Positions 37,168-48,523 of a stretch of DNA of 64,000 bases are shown here, one piece after another; within the stretch, counting starts at the first letter, position 1; each line of letters begins with the position of its first letter. Location of the stretch: positions 992,001 through 1,056,000 of the forward strand of contig JAHBZQ010000001.1 of NCBI GenBank assembly GCA_019635355.1, given 5' to 3'. The stretch is from Rhizobacter sp. GTDB lineage: Bacteria > Pseudomonadota > Gammaproteobacteria > Burkholderiales > Burkholderiaceae_C. The notes under the pieces were generated by a model. It was given only the letters and a program-made list of their open reading frames with translations, was not told where the DNA came from and did not search any database. Position numbers and translations under genes: made by a program.

Positions 37168-38592
37168 TCAGTAGAAGTCGTCACCGCCACTGCCGGGCGC
37201 CATGTTCTCGAACTTCGTGAGCGGCTTCAGGAACGCAAGCTTCACTGTGCCGGTCGGGCCGTTACGCTGCTTGCCGATGATGATCTCGGCCACGCCCGGC
37301 TCCTTCGACTGCTCCTTGAGGTAGTAGTCGTCGCGGTAGATGAACATGATCACGTCCGCGTCCTGTTCGATGGCGCCCGACTCGCGCAGGTCGCTCATCA
37401 TCGGGCGCTTGTCGGTGCGGGTCTCCACGCTTCGGTTGAGCTGCGAGAGCGCGATGACCGGGCACTTCAGTTCCTTCGCCAGGGACTTGAGGCCGCGCGA
37501 GATCTCGCCAATCACGGTGGCACGGTTTTCTTCGCTGCCGCCGCCGCTGCCACTCATGAGCTGCAGGTAGTCGACGACGATCAGGCCCAGCTGGCCGCAT
37601 TGGCGTGCCTGGCGGCGCGCCCGGGCGCGCAACTCGCTCGGGCTCAAGGCCGAGCCTTCGTCGATGAAGACGGCGGCCTTGCCGAGCTTCTCGACAGCCT
37701 CGGACAGGCGGCCCCATTCGTCGTCGTGCAGCTTGCCGGTGCGCAGGTGGCCCTGGTCGATGCGGCCGAGCGAGCCGACCATCCGCAAAGCCAGCTGGGC
37801 CGCGCCCATTTCCATCGAGAACACGACTACCGGGAGGCCTTCGTTGACGGCCACGTTTTCGGCGATGTTGAGTGCGAAGGCGGTCTTGCCCATCGAGGGG
37901 CGAGCGGCCAGCACGATGAGGTCGCCGGGTTGCAGGCCAGCGGTCATCTTGTCCATGTCGTAGAAGCCGGTGCGAACACCCGTCACCTCTTCGGCGCCGT
38001 TCTCGTGCAGCTCGTTCACGCGGTCGATCAGCTGCACGACGAGCGTGTCCATGCTGATGAAACCCTGGCGCGAGCGCGAGCCTTCTTCGCCGATCTTGAA
38101 GATCTTGCTCTCGGCTTCGTCGAGGATCTGCGGCACCGGCCGGCCCTGCGGGTTGAAGGCAGCGGTGGCGATCTCGTCGCTGGCGGCGACCAGTTTGCGC
38201 AGCACGGCACGCTCGCGCACGATCTCGGCGTAGCGGCGCAGGTTGGCCGCACTCGGCACGCTCTGCGCCAGCGCATTGAGGTACACCAGGCCACCGCAGG
38301 CTTCGGCCTTGCCCAGGCTCTGCAACTGCTCAAAGACGGTGATGACGTCGGCCGGCTTGGAGTTGTTGATCAGGCCACCAATGGCCGCATAGATCAGCTG
38401 GTGCTCGTGGCGATAGAAGTCGCTGTCGTTGAGCAGGTCACCGGCGCGGTCCCACGCGCTGTTGTCGATCAGCAGGCCGCCGAGCACGCTCTGCTCGGCT
38501 TCGATGGAGTGCGGTGGGATGCGCAAGCGCGCGACTTCGTCGTCGCCTCTGGAGGAGCCCGGGAAATCATTGTTCGAGAAGACGGCGGCCAT
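37168..38592 (-). CDS. dnaB: Replicative DNA helicase DnaB
   Basis: 474 residues. The N-terminal collar domain (about 25-130; LRIPPHSIEAEQSVLGGLL) binds primase. The RecA-fold ATPase has Walker A AARPSMGKTAFAL, Walker B LIVVDYLQLM, the arginine-finger segment and motif H4 with RPMMSDLRESGAIEQDADV. ATG 38592 (MAAVFSNNDFPG) is preferred; a TTG 42 bp upstream is in frame but its extension looks non-native. DnaB unwinds the fork; DnaG, also in this window, docks on it. A DnaA-box-like TTGTCCACA (one mismatch, minus strand 38626-38634) precedes the start. Confidence 0.96.
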   Translation of the reverse strand: MAAVFSNNDFPGSSRGDDEVARLRIPPHSIEAEQSVLGGLLIDNSAWDRAGDLLNDSDFYRHEHQLIYAAIGGLINNSKPADVITVFEQLQSLGKAEACGGLVYLNALAQSVPSAANLRRYAEIVRERAVLRKLVAASDEIATAAFNPQGRPVPQILDEAESKIFKIGEEGSRSRQGFISMDTLVVQLIDRVNELHENGAEEVTGVRTGFYDMDKMTAGLQPGDLIVLAARPSMGKTAFALNIAENVAVNEGLPVVVFSMEMGAAQLALRMVGSLGRIDQGHLRTGKLHDDEWGRLSEAVEKLGKAAVFIDEGSALSPSELRARARRQARQCGQLGLIVVDYLQLMSGSGGGSEENRATVIGEISRGLKSLAKELKCPVIALSQLNRSVETRTDKRPMMSDLRESGAIEQDADVIMFIYRDDYYLKEQSKEPGVAEIIIGKQRNGPTGTVKLAFLKPLTKFENMAPGSGGDDFY

Positions 38593-38685
38593 CGGGAAAT
38601 GATACGAAGAGGCTCCTGCCACGCCTGTGGACAAGCCTGGGGAAATTCGGTGGGCCTTGGGTGGAAATCAAGAGCCCGCAAAGAA

Positions 38686-38710
38686 AAAGGGCCGGCAGAG
38701 CCGACCCTTT
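38686..38710 (-). terminator. Terminator of the S6-PriB-S18-L9 operon
   Basis: On the minus strand, AAAGGGTCGGC and GCCGGCCCTTT pair over 11 bp with one mismatch around a TCT loop and are followed by TTTTTCTTT. It lies just after the rplI stop (38732), separating the ribosomal operon from dnaB. Confidence 0.88.
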
Positions 38711-38731
38711 GTCGTGGAGCGCGGGTAAACC

Positions 38732-39184
38732 TCAGTCGGTCTCGCCCACCACCACCACCTTGACCTCGACCACCACATCGGAGTGCGGTGCGACGGACAC
38801 GGTGTGCTCGCCAACCGTCTTCAGCGGGCCGTTGGGCAGGCGAACTTGCGACTTGACGACCTTGAAGTCGATGCGGTTGAGCGCATCGGCGATGTCGTGG
38901 TTCGTCACCGAGCCGAACAGGCGGCCATCCACACCCGCCTTTTGCGTGATGTGAACAGTGCGGCCATTCAGCTTCTCGCCCAGGGCTTGAGCAGCAGCCA
39001 GCTTTTCAGCGGCAGCCTTCTCGAGCTCGGCACGGCGGGCTTCGAATTCCTTGATCGCGGCTTCGGTCGCACGGCGTGCGGCACGGGTCGGGATCAGGAA
39101 GTTGCGGGCATAACCATCCTTCACCTTGACGACGTCGCCGAGGTTGCCGAGGTTGGCCACTTTTTCGAGCAGGATCACTTGCAT
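38732..39184 (-). CDS. rplI: 50S ribosomal protein L9
   Basis: 150 residues. The N-terminal rRNA-binding domain MQVILLEKVANLGNLGDVVKV carries the L9 signature GDVVKVKDGYARNFLIP. A long connecting helix (RRATEAAIKEFEARRAELE) leads to the C-terminal domain. Last gene of the rpsF operon, 12 bp after rpsR. Confidence 0.98.
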   Translation of the reverse strand: MQVILLEKVANLGNLGDVVKVKDGYARNFLIPTRAARRATEAAIKEFEARRAELEKAAAEKLAAAQALGEKLNGRTVHITQKAGVDGRLFGSVTNHDIADALNRIDFKVVKSQVRLPNGPLKTVGEHTVSVAPHSDVVVEVKVVVVGETD

Positions 39185-39196
39185 GTCGATTGCTCC

Positions 39197-39487
39197 TTAG
39201 ACCTTGTGCTGGTCGCTGTACGGCAGCAAAGCCAGGAAGCGAGCGCGCTTGATGCAGGTAGTGAGCTGGCGCTGGAAGAACGCGCGCGTGCCGGTCAGGC
39301 GGGCGGGCGTGATCTTGCCGTTTTCACCGATGAAGTCGCGCAGCGTGTCGATGTCCTTGTAGTCGATTTGCTCGACGCCGGTCACCGTGAAGCGGCAGAA
39401 ACGCTTGCGGCGGAACAGCAGGGACTGTTGGTTGCGCTTGGGCTTGCGGTCCTTCGAGAACCGACCTTTACCACGTGGCGGGGGCAT
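39197..39487 (-). CDS. rpsR: 30S ribosomal protein S18
   Basis: 96 residues, with the conserved IDYKDIDTLRDFIGENGKI and TRAFFQRQLTTCIKRARFLALLPY segments. S18 forms a complex with S6, encoded upstream, on the 30S platform. SD AGAGGTG precedes the ATG. Confidence 0.98.
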   Translation of the reverse strand: MPPPRGKGRFSKDRKPKRNQQSLLFRRKRFCRFTVTGVEQIDYKDIDTLRDFIGENGKITPARLTGTRAFFQRQLTTCIKRARFLALLPYSDQHKV

Positions 39488-39548
39488 ATTTCACCTCTCT
39501 AGAAATTCAATCCGGAACAAACAAGAGCCGGTCACTGGGGACTGCAGC

Positions 39549-39830
39549 TCATTCGAATTCGGTCACATGCAGGACGGTGCCTCGGCCATTGCGCTGGTGG
39601 GTCAGAAAGCCGGCAAAGGTGCCAGTCGATCCGATCTCCAGCTTCATGAGGCGCTGCGCGAGATCCCCGATCGCCACTGCGCGCATCTCCAACGAGACTT
39701 TGCGAGGGGAGCCAGCTTCGGTGACCTGCGATTCGTGCTTGAGGCCGAAATCACATGCTGGAAGACCAGCGGGGGTGTAGCGCACTGCACCTCGCTCCAC
39801 CAGCTGCGCCGACAGAACCGTGCGGTTCAT
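39549..39830 (-). CDS. priB: Primosomal replication protein N (PriB)
   Basis: 93 residues, a single OB fold (NRTVLSAQLVERGAVRYTPAGLPACDF, then RAVAIGDLAQRLMKLEIGST). PriB binds ssDNA and DnaT/PriA in replication restart. Its place between rpsF and rpsR is the classical beta/gamma-proteobacterial order. Confidence 0.92.
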   Translation of the reverse strand: MNRTVLSAQLVERGAVRYTPAGLPACDFGLKHESQVTEAGSPRKVSLEMRAVAIGDLAQRLMKLEIGSTGTFAGFLTHQRNGRGTVLHVTEFE

Positions 39831-39867
39831 GCCAGCCTCGCCTTCAGGAGCGCCGAGGTACTGTCAA

Positions 39868-40233
39868 TCAGGCCGAAGCCTCCTGCTGGGGAGCCTTGCG
39901 GGCCTCGTCCTTTTCCACCGACTTCATCATCACCGACGGGCCGGTCTCGGCCTTGTCCTTGACGACGGTCAGGTGACGCAGCACGGCGTCGTTGAAGCGG
40001 AAGCCGGTCTCGAGCTCGCCGAGCACTTCCTTGCTGCATTCGATGTTGATGCAGAGGTAGTGGGCCTTGGCCAGCTTCTGGATCAGGTAAGCCATCTGGC
40101 GACGGCCCCAGTCTTCCACGCGGTGCACCTTGCCACCACCATTGGTGACGATGCCCTTGTAGCGCTCCAGCATGGCCGGAACCTGTTCGCTCTGATCCGG
40201 ATGGATGAGCAGGATGATTTCGTAATGACGCAT
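39868..40233 (-). CDS. rpsF: 30S ribosomal protein S6
   Basis: 121 residues; MRHYEIILLIHPDQSEQ and VHRVEDWGRRQMAYLIQKL are diagnostic. The start at 40233 has SD AGGAGT with good spacing; an upstream in-frame extension reads through leader RNA and is rejected. Its leader contains a CCTGG-ATTTCG-CCAGG hairpin (40298-40313) and other pairings, where S6:S18 autoregulation would act, but I could not match the known motif. Confidence 0.97.
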   Translation of the reverse strand: MRHYEIILLIHPDQSEQVPAMLERYKGIVTNGGGKVHRVEDWGRRQMAYLIQKLAKAHYLCINIECSKEVLGELETGFRFNDAVLRHLTVVKDKAETGPSVMMKSVEKDEARKAPQQEASA

Positions 40234-40354
40234 AGGACTCCTTCTGGTTTCCAGTGTGGAAGCCACCCCGTGAGCGTCTTGTCTTTCAGGAAGGAGACCT
40301 GGCGAAATCCAGGCGAAACGTCCATCAGACCGGGTGTGGCAAGGGAAGCCCGCG

Positions 40355-40360
40355 ATTCTA
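40355..40360 (-). promoter_or_regulatory. Likely -10 of the rpsF operon
   Basis: TAGAAT on the minus strand followed by CGCGGGCTT, about 122 bp before the rpsF start. The -35 is poor. It lies in the gap between the symporter gene stop and rpsF. Confidence 0.4.
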
Positions 40361-40389
40361 CTCTGAAACCAGCCCACGCCGGTGAGCCT

Positions 40390-42492
40390 CTACTGCGGCA
40401 GACGCGGGGTGCGGATGCGCTCGAGGAAGGCTTCGCTGGCGGCAGAGCGCCGGGGCGTCAGCAGGCTCACGACGACAGTGACGACGAAGCTGGCAGCCAC
40501 GCCGAACACACCCGCCGAGATCGGCTGGATGCCCAGCCAGAGGTCCACCGGCACCACGACGTGAAAGATGTCACGCATCCAGGCCTCGTTGCGGACCATG
40601 TAGTACAGCGTGACCGACAGACCGGCCACCATGCCCGCCACGGCACCGGCCGCGTTGGCCCGTTTCCAGAACACGCCCAGCACCAAGGCCGAGAAGAGCG
40701 CCGAGCCTGCGATCGAGAAGGCAGCGGACACGAGAAACACGATGTCGGCCGGCTTCTGCGCCGCGACCGCTGCTGCGCTCAAGGCGACGACCAGCAGCAG
40801 CATCTTCGAGGTGGTGACCCGTCGGCTGTTGGACGCGCTCGCGTCGACGACCCTGAAATACACGTCGTGCGAGAGCGCATTCGAGATTGTGAGCAGTAGG
40901 CCATCGGCCGTGGAGAGCGCTGCGGCCAATGCGCCGGCCGCCACCATGCCCGACACCACGAAGGGCAGCCCGGCGATCTCGGGCGTGGCGAGCACGACCA
41001 TGTCGCTGCCGATGCGGATCTCGCCCAGCTGCAGTACGCCGTCGCGATTGATGTCGCTCACGCTCAGGAGTCCGGCGTCGACCTTGGCCCAGTTGGCGAT
41101 CCAACCCGGCAGCTGGTCGAACGGCGTGCCCACCAGCACGTTGAACACCTCGAACTTGACCATCACCGCCAGCGCGGGCGCCGACAAGTACAGCAGCAGG
41201 ATGAAGAAGAGCGACCAGGTCACCGATTGGCGGGCCTGCCGCACCGACGGCGTGGTGTAGCTGCGCATCAGCAAGTGCGGCAGGGCCGCGGTGCCGATGG
41301 TCAGGCAGAACACCAGTGCGAGGAAGTTGCGACGTGAGTCGTCGAAGTCTCGCTGCTGCGCGGCCGTGCCCTTGGGGTCACCGGCGTAAGCGGTGCCATG
41401 CGCCGGCAGGCCCCCGAGAGGCTGCGCCCTCGCCTCTGCCGCCGCCTTCGCCTGCGACCACACCCGGCGAGCCGTCTCGGCATCTCGGGGCAAGGCCAGC
41501 AGGGCCTTCTCGGCCGACTGGATGCGCGCAAGCGGCGCGTCTTCCGCGCGCAGCTGCTGCACGCGCTGGCGCGCGGACTCCTGGTCGCGCGCCAGTGCTG
41601 CCGGGATGTCCTTCAGCTTGGCCGCGTATTCCTCGGCTCGCGCCTTGTAGAGCGCGATCACCTCCAGCTCGCGTGGGTCGGCCCGCAAGGCGTTCTCGCG
41701 CTCGGTCACTTTCTGCAGCTGTTGCCCGTAGGCAAGCTGGGGCAGCGGCACGCCGGTCTGCTTGACCGAAAGCCAGAACACCGGCACCAGGAACGCCACC
41801 ACCAGCACGATGTACTGAGCGACTTGCGTCCACGTGACAGCACGCATTCCGCCGAGGAACGAGCACACGAGGATGCCGCCCAGCCCGAGGAACACGCCGA
41901 TCTCGAAGCCCACCCCGACGAGATGGCTCGCGATCAGCCCGATCGCATAGATCTGCGCCACGACATAGGTGAACGAGCACAGGATCGCCGCCAGCACGCC
42001 CATCAGGCGCGGACCGTGGCTCCCATAGCGCGCACCCAGGAAGTCTGGGATCGTGTACTGGCCGAAGCTGCGCAGATACGGCGCGAGCAGCAGCGCGACG
42101 AGGCAATAGCCGCCCGTCCATCCCATGATGAACGCCAGGCCCGCGTAGCCCTGCAGGTACATGGTGCCGGCCAGGCTGATGAACGACGCGGCCGACATCC
42201 AGTCGGCCGCCGTCGCCATGCCGTTGTAGGCCGCGGGCACACGCCGGCCCGCCACGTAGTACTCGTCGGCATCCGAGGTACGGCACAACACGCCGATCCC
42301 CGCGTAAAGCAACACGGTGGAGAGCAGGAAGATCGCGCCGATCCAGCGGCGCGACATGCCCATCGCTTCGAGCCCGGCCAGCGCAGCGATGAAGAGCAGC
42401 AGCCCCAGCACGTAGGCGCCATAGACCCGGTTCAGCCGGCGGGTGAAGGCCCGCGGGCTCAGGTCATCGGATGCAGCGGTGGGGCCGGCCAT
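40390..42492 (-). CDS. Sodium:solute symporter family protein (VC_2705/ActP-like) with coiled insertion and EF-hand loop
   Basis: 700 residues, longer than ActP (about 550). The SSS fold is seen from about 25 to 240 and 388 to 680; AGRRVPAAYNGMATAADWMSAASF (abridged) is the family's early motif and SYTTPSVRQARQSV follows the insertion. Residues about 255-385 form a charged, helix-prone insertion (ELEVIALYKARAEEYAAKLKD) between membrane segments. Residues 480-491 (DINRDGVLQLGE) are a perfect 12-residue EF-hand loop with ligands at positions 1, 3, 5 and 12, between membrane helices. Monocarboxylates such as acetate are likely substrates by similarity. ppsA lies 73 bp upstream on the same strand. 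Confidence 0.85.
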   Translation of the reverse strand: MAGPTAASDDLSPRAFTRRLNRVYGAYVLGLLLFIAALAGLEAMGMSRRWIGAIFLLSTVLLYAGIGVLCRTSDADEYYVAGRRVPAAYNGMATAADWMSAASFISLAGTMYLQGYAGLAFIMGWTGGYCLVALLLAPYLRSFGQYTIPDFLGARYGSHGPRLMGVLAAILCSFTYVVAQIYAIGLIASHLVGVGFEIGVFLGLGGILVCSFLGGMRAVTWTQVAQYIVLVVAFLVPVFWLSVKQTGVPLPQLAYGQQLQKVTERENALRADPRELEVIALYKARAEEYAAKLKDIPAALARDQESARQRVQQLRAEDAPLARIQSAEKALLALPRDAETARRVWSQAKAAAEARAQPLGGLPAHGTAYAGDPKGTAAQQRDFDDSRRNFLALVFCLTIGTAALPHLLMRSYTTPSVRQARQSVTWSLFFILLLYLSAPALAVMVKFEVFNVLVGTPFDQLPGWIANWAKVDAGLLSVSDINRDGVLQLGEIRIGSDMVVLATPEIAGLPFVVSGMVAAGALAAALSTADGLLLTISNALSHDVYFRVVDASASNSRRVTTSKMLLLVVALSAAAVAAQKPADIVFLVSAAFSIAGSALFSALVLGVFWKRANAAGAVAGMVAGLSVTLYYMVRNEAWMRDIFHVVVPVDLWLGIQPISAGVFGVAASFVVTVVVSLLTPRRSAASEAFLERIRTPRLPQ

Positions 42493-42565
42493 GGCGGGCC
42501 ATTCTCACGGGGCGCAGCGGCCCCGTGCCATCCTCATCTACCCTCGCCGAGGCGTGTGTGGGCGA

Positions 42566-44965
<2,400 letters not shown>

Positions 44966-45171
44966 GGGAAAACTCCGTGATGTTGGTAAACCGGGTGTTC
45001 CCAGCGCCGCGAGCCGATCAGGGGCTCAAGCGGCAAAGCGACTCGCTGCGTGTCGAGTTGTGATTGGAGTGCAGGCGGTGGCATGCGTTGGTGCGACTGG
45101 GAAGAGTCGAAAAAGATTCTAGGCGCGATTTGCCTATGATCGACCCCCTCACTCCACGGGCCGTCTTTCAC

Positions 45172-45990
45172 ATGCCGAATCGCACTGTGTACTTTGTCTC
45201 CGATGGCACCGGCATCACCGCCGAAACCTTCGGCAATTCGATCCTCGCGCAGTTTCCCGGCAAGCCACGGCACGTGCGGCGCCCTTTCATCGACACGCTC
45301 GACAAAGCCCATCAGGTGGTGCGCGAGATCAACCAGACGGCTGAACTCGAAGGTGTACGACCGGTCGTTTTTCTGACGCTGGTCGACCCCGACATGCTGG
45401 GCGTGCTCAAAGCCAGCAAAGGCATGGTGCTGGACATGTTCAACACCTTCATCGAGCCGCTGGAGGCCGAGTTCGGTGTCAAGTCCAACCACCGCATCGG
45501 GCGTTTCGCCGATGTGTCGAAGAGCCAGGAGTACACCGACCGCATCGAGGCGATCAACTTCTCGCTCGCCCACGACGACGGGCAATCGGCCAAGAACCTG
45601 GAACAGGCCGACGTCATCCTGGTTGGCGTGAGCCGCAGTGGCAAGACGCCGACTTCGCTCTACCTCGCCATGCAGCACGGCATCAAGGCCGCCAACTACC
45701 CGCTGATTCCGGAAGACTTCGATCGCAACGAGCTGCCCAAGAGCCTGGCGCCGCACAAGGCGAAATGCTTCGGTCTCACCATTGCGCCCGAACGTCTCGC
45801 GGAGATTCGCAACGAGCGCCGGCCCAACAGCCAATACGCCAACCTCGAGAACTGCAAACGCGAGGTCGCGCAGGCCGAGCAGATGATGCGCCGCGAGGGC
45901 ATCTCGTGGCTGTCGTCCACGCACAAGTCGATCGAAGAGATCGCCACCACCATCCTGCGCGACATCCGGCCCGACCGGCTGATGTACTAA
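45172..45990 (+). CDS. ppsR: PEP synthase regulatory protein (kinase/pyrophosphorylase, DUF299)
   Basis: 272 residues from MPNRTVYFVSDGTGITAETF; an in-frame ATG at 45136 would add 12 residues and neither has a good SD. The P-loop is GVSRSGKTPTSLYLA (about 150-165). PpsR inactivates PpsA by ADP-dependent phosphorylation of a Thr near the catalytic His and reactivates it by Pi-dependent dephosphorylation. Divergent from ppsA with a shared gap of about 200 bp. The stop overlaps the convergent SpoU gene by 4 bp. Confidence 0.93.
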   Translation: MPNRTVYFVSDGTGITAETFGNSILAQFPGKPRHVRRPFIDTLDKAHQVVREINQTAELEGVRPVVFLTLVDPDMLGVLKASKGMVLDMFNTFIEPLEAEFGVKSNHRIGRFADVSKSQEYTDRIEAINFSLAHDDGQSAKNLEQADVILVGVSRSGKTPTSLYLAMQHGIKAANYPLIPEDFDRNELPKSLAPHKAKCFGLTIAPERLAEIRNERRPNSQYANLENCKREVAQAEQMMRREGISWLSSTHKSIEEIATTILRDIRPDRLMY

Positions 45991-46760
45991 AACCGCTGGC
46001 GCGTCGATTCGTACAGGCAGACGGCGGCGGCGGCGGCCACGTTGAGGGACTCCTCGCCGCCCGGCTGAGCAATGCGCAGGGTCAGCGAGCACCGCGCCTC
46101 GAGCGCCGCAGACACGCCCTGCCCTTCGTGGCCCATCACCCAGGCGCAGGGCCAGGGCAGGTCGACTTCATGCAGCGCGCGCGGAGCATGCGAGCTGGTG
46201 GCGATCAAGGGCACGCGCAGGGCATCGAGTTGAGCGTCACCGGCCAGCTCAACGAGGTTGAGGCCGAAATGCGCGCCCATGCCGGCACGCAGCACCTTGC
46301 CTGACCACAGCGCCGCCGTGCCCTTCAGTGCCACGCATTGGGTGAAGCCGAAGGCCGCCGCCGTGCGCAGGATGGTGCCGACGTTGCCGGCGTCCTGCAG
46401 CCGGTCGAGCACGACGGTGGGCGCCAGCGGCTGAAGCTCGCCTGCACCGGGCCAGTCGGACACAAAGCCGATCGACGCGGGTGATTCGAGCGAGCTGATG
46501 CCCGCCATCAAGGCCACGGGCAGCACGGCGACGGCATTCGCCTGGCTGGCGATGTCCCTGAGCGCGGGTTGCGCCCAGGCGTCTTCCGAGATCACCGCCT
46601 GCGCCGGCCGGCCGCCACGTTGCAGCAGCGCCGAGCAGAGGTGATCGCCTTCGATCCAGAGCTGGCCGAGCTTGCGATAGCCGGCCGGGTCGCTCGCGAG
46701 CTTGCGCAGGCGCACGAGCAACGGGTTGTCGCGCGAGCTGATCGCCTTGACGTGGGCCAC
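45987..46760 (-). CDS. SpoU/TrmH-family RNA 2'-O-methyltransferase
   Basis: 257 residues from GTG 46760, one base after the rnhB stop; longer in-frame sequence would overlap rnhB. The N-terminal substrate-binding domain (IEGDHLCSALLQRG) is followed by the SPOUT knot with motifs 1-3: LDRLQDAGNVGTILRTAAAFG, MGHEGQGVS and IAQPGGEESLNVAAAAAV (in part). It methylates ribose in rRNA or tRNA using SAM; the target is not known. Confidence 0.9.
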   Translation of the reverse strand: MAHVKAISSRDNPLLVRLRKLASDPAGYRKLGQLWIEGDHLCSALLQRGGRPAQAVISEDAWAQPALRDIASQANAVAVLPVALMAGISSLESPASIGFVSDWPGAGELQPLAPTVVLDRLQDAGNVGTILRTAAAFGFTQCVALKGTAALWSGKVLRAGMGAHFGLNLVELAGDAQLDALRVPLIATSSHAPRALHEVDLPWPCAWVMGHEGQGVSAALEARCSLTLRIAQPGGEESLNVAAAAAVCLYESTRQRF

Positions 46761-46761
46761 G

Positions 46762-47388
46762 TCAGGGTGGCCCTTCGAGCGCCTCGCGCACCGGCGCGAA
46801 CGAGCGCCGGTGGTGCACGCAGGCACCGTGCGCGCGCAAGGCCGCCAGATGCTCCGCCGTGGCGTAGCCCTTGTGCCCATCGAAGCCGTATTGCGGGTGC
46901 GCCTCGTGCAGCGAGAGGCACAACCGATCGCGGTGCACCTTGGCCAGGATGGACGCCGCCGAGATCGACTTCACCTTGGCATCGCCCTTGACGATGGCCT
47001 CGGCCGCGATCTTGAGCACCGGCAGGCGGTTGCCGTCGACCAGCACCTTGCCGGGTTTCAGGCGCAGGCCTTCGACGGCGCGCCGCATCGCGAGCATGGT
47101 CGCGTGAAGGATGTTGAGCGTGTCGATCTCCTCGACCGAGGCCTCGGCGATCGAGCAGCACAGCGCCTTGGCACGGATCTCGTCGTAGAGGCGTTCACGC
47201 GCGAGCGCCGTGAGCTGCTTCGAATCCTTGAGGCCGCGGATGGGTTTCAGCTCATCCAGGATCACAGCTGCTGCGACCACCGGCCCGGCCAAGGGGCCGC
47301 GCCCGGCTTCGTCGACACCCGCCACGAGCCCGATGACATCGAAGCTCAGGCCGAGCTGTTCAGGCACGGAGGACTTTTTCGATGGCAT
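46762..47388 (-). CDS. rnhB: Ribonuclease HII
   Basis: 208 residues from ATG 47388, overlapping lpxB by 29 bp; a GTG at 47367 (8 bp overlap) is an alternative closer to family N-termini (PEQLGLSFD). Catalytic acidic residues are in GVDEAGRGPLAGPV (Asp, Glu) and VLVDGNRLP; SISAASILAKVHRD is the other signature. It removes ribonucleotides and RNA-DNA hybrids. rnhB downstream of lpxB is the conserved proteobacterial order. Confidence 0.95.
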   Translation of the reverse strand: MPSKKSSVPEQLGLSFDVIGLVAGVDEAGRGPLAGPVVAAAVILDELKPIRGLKDSKQLTALARERLYDEIRAKALCCSIAEASVEEIDTLNILHATMLAMRRAVEGLRLKPGKVLVDGNRLPVLKIAAEAIVKGDAKVKSISAASILAKVHRDRLCLSLHEAHPQYGFDGHKGYATAEHLAALRAHGACVHHRRSFAPVREALEGPP

Positions 47389-48508
47389 CGGTGGCGGCTT
47401 GAGCGGTGTTGCAGCGCAGTTGCTGGTGCAGGCCTTCGAAGCGCTGGACGAGCGATGCGCTGGCTTCGGGGTCGTCCAGCCACTTGAAAGCGGCGCGGGC
47501 CAGATTGTCGGGGGTCGCCTCAGCTTGCAGCAACTCCGGCACGGCAAAGTCCCGCAACAGGATGTTCGGCAGGCCCACCCAGGGCTGGTAGGCCATTCGC
47601 TTCATGAGCTGGTAGGTCAGCCAGTGCATCACGTAGGTGATGACCATCGGCCGCTTGAAGAGCGCGGCTTCGAGCGTGGCGGTGCCGCTGGCGATCAGCG
47701 TGACGTCGCAGGCCGCGAGTGCCTGGTGCGACATGCCGTCCACCACCTGCACGCCGGTTGAGGGGGCGTACTGCGCGACCAGCGGGTCGATCATCGAGCG
47801 CAGGCTCGGCACCGCGGGCAGCACGAAGCGCAGGCCGGGGCGCTCGCGCTTCATGAGCTGCGCGGCGGCGAGCACGCGCGGCGCGTTGTACTGGACCTCG
47901 GAGCGCCGGCTGCCGGGCAGCAAGGCGACCACCTGGGCGTCGTCCTCCAGCCCGAGCGCCGCCCGCGAGGCAGCACGGGGCACGTCCATCGGGATCGCAT
48001 CGGCCAGGGGGTGGCCGACGTAGCTGGCGGCGATGCCATGCCTGGCATAGATCTCGGGCTCGAACGGGAAGATGCACAGCACGTGGTCAGCCGCGGCACG
48101 GATCTTCTCGATGCGCTTGCCGCGCCAGGCCCAGATCGACGGGCTGATGAAGTGCACGGTCTTGATGCCGGCTGACTTGAGACGGGTTTCCAGGCCGAGG
48201 TTGAAGTCGGGCGCGTCGACGCCGATGAAGGCATCGGGCCGCTCTTTCAGCAAACGGTCACCCAGCGCGTTGCGGATGCCCAGCAGCTCACGGTAGTGCC
48301 GCAGCACCTCGACGTAGCCGCGCACCGCCAGCTTCTCATGCGGCCACCAGGCGTCGAAACCATCCTCGGCCATGCGAGGACCGCCGATGCCGAAGCTGGT
48401 GAGCTCGGGCCAGCGCGCCTTCAGGCCGCCGAGCAGCAGGCCTGCCAGCAGATCGCCAGACGTTTCGCCGGCCACCATGCCCAGGCGAGGGCCTGTCGTC
48501 TTGTCCAT
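47360..48508 (-). CDS. lpxB: Lipid-A-disaccharide synthase
   Basis: 382 residues, GT-B fold. Signatures are GMVAGETSGDLLAGLL at the N-terminus, HFISPSIWAWRGKRI, YVGHPLAD and ASGTATLEAALFKRPMV (UDP-sugar binding). It joins UDP-diacyl-glucosamine and lipid X into the disaccharide of lipid A at the inner membrane. 15 bp after lpxA. Confidence 0.96.
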   Translation of the reverse strand: MDKTTGPRLGMVAGETSGDLLAGLLLGGLKARWPELTSFGIGGPRMAEDGFDAWWPHEKLAVRGYVEVLRHYRELLGIRNALGDRLLKERPDAFIGVDAPDFNLGLETRLKSAGIKTVHFISPSIWAWRGKRIEKIRAAADHVLCIFPFEPEIYARHGIAASYVGHPLADAIPMDVPRAASRAALGLEDDAQVVALLPGSRRSEVQYNAPRVLAAAQLMKRERPGLRFVLPAVPSLRSMIDPLVAQYAPSTGVQVVDGMSHQALAACDVTLIASGTATLEAALFKRPMVITYVMHWLTYQLMKRMAYQPWVGLPNILLRDFAVPELLQAEATPDNLARAAFKWLDDPEASASLVQRFEGLHQQLRCNTAQAATDAIEKVLRA

Positions 48509-48523
48509 TGGGTGCCCCGCGGC

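Noticed and set aside
40234..40389. Known S6:S18 leader motif upstream of rpsF
   Set aside because: Hairpins exist but I could not identify the conserved bulge of the described motif, so only a plain note was made.
44966..45171. Riboswitch or strong promoter in the ppsA-ppsR divergent gap
   Set aside because: Only short pairings (ACTCG/CGAGT) and no clear -35/-10 pair could be seen.
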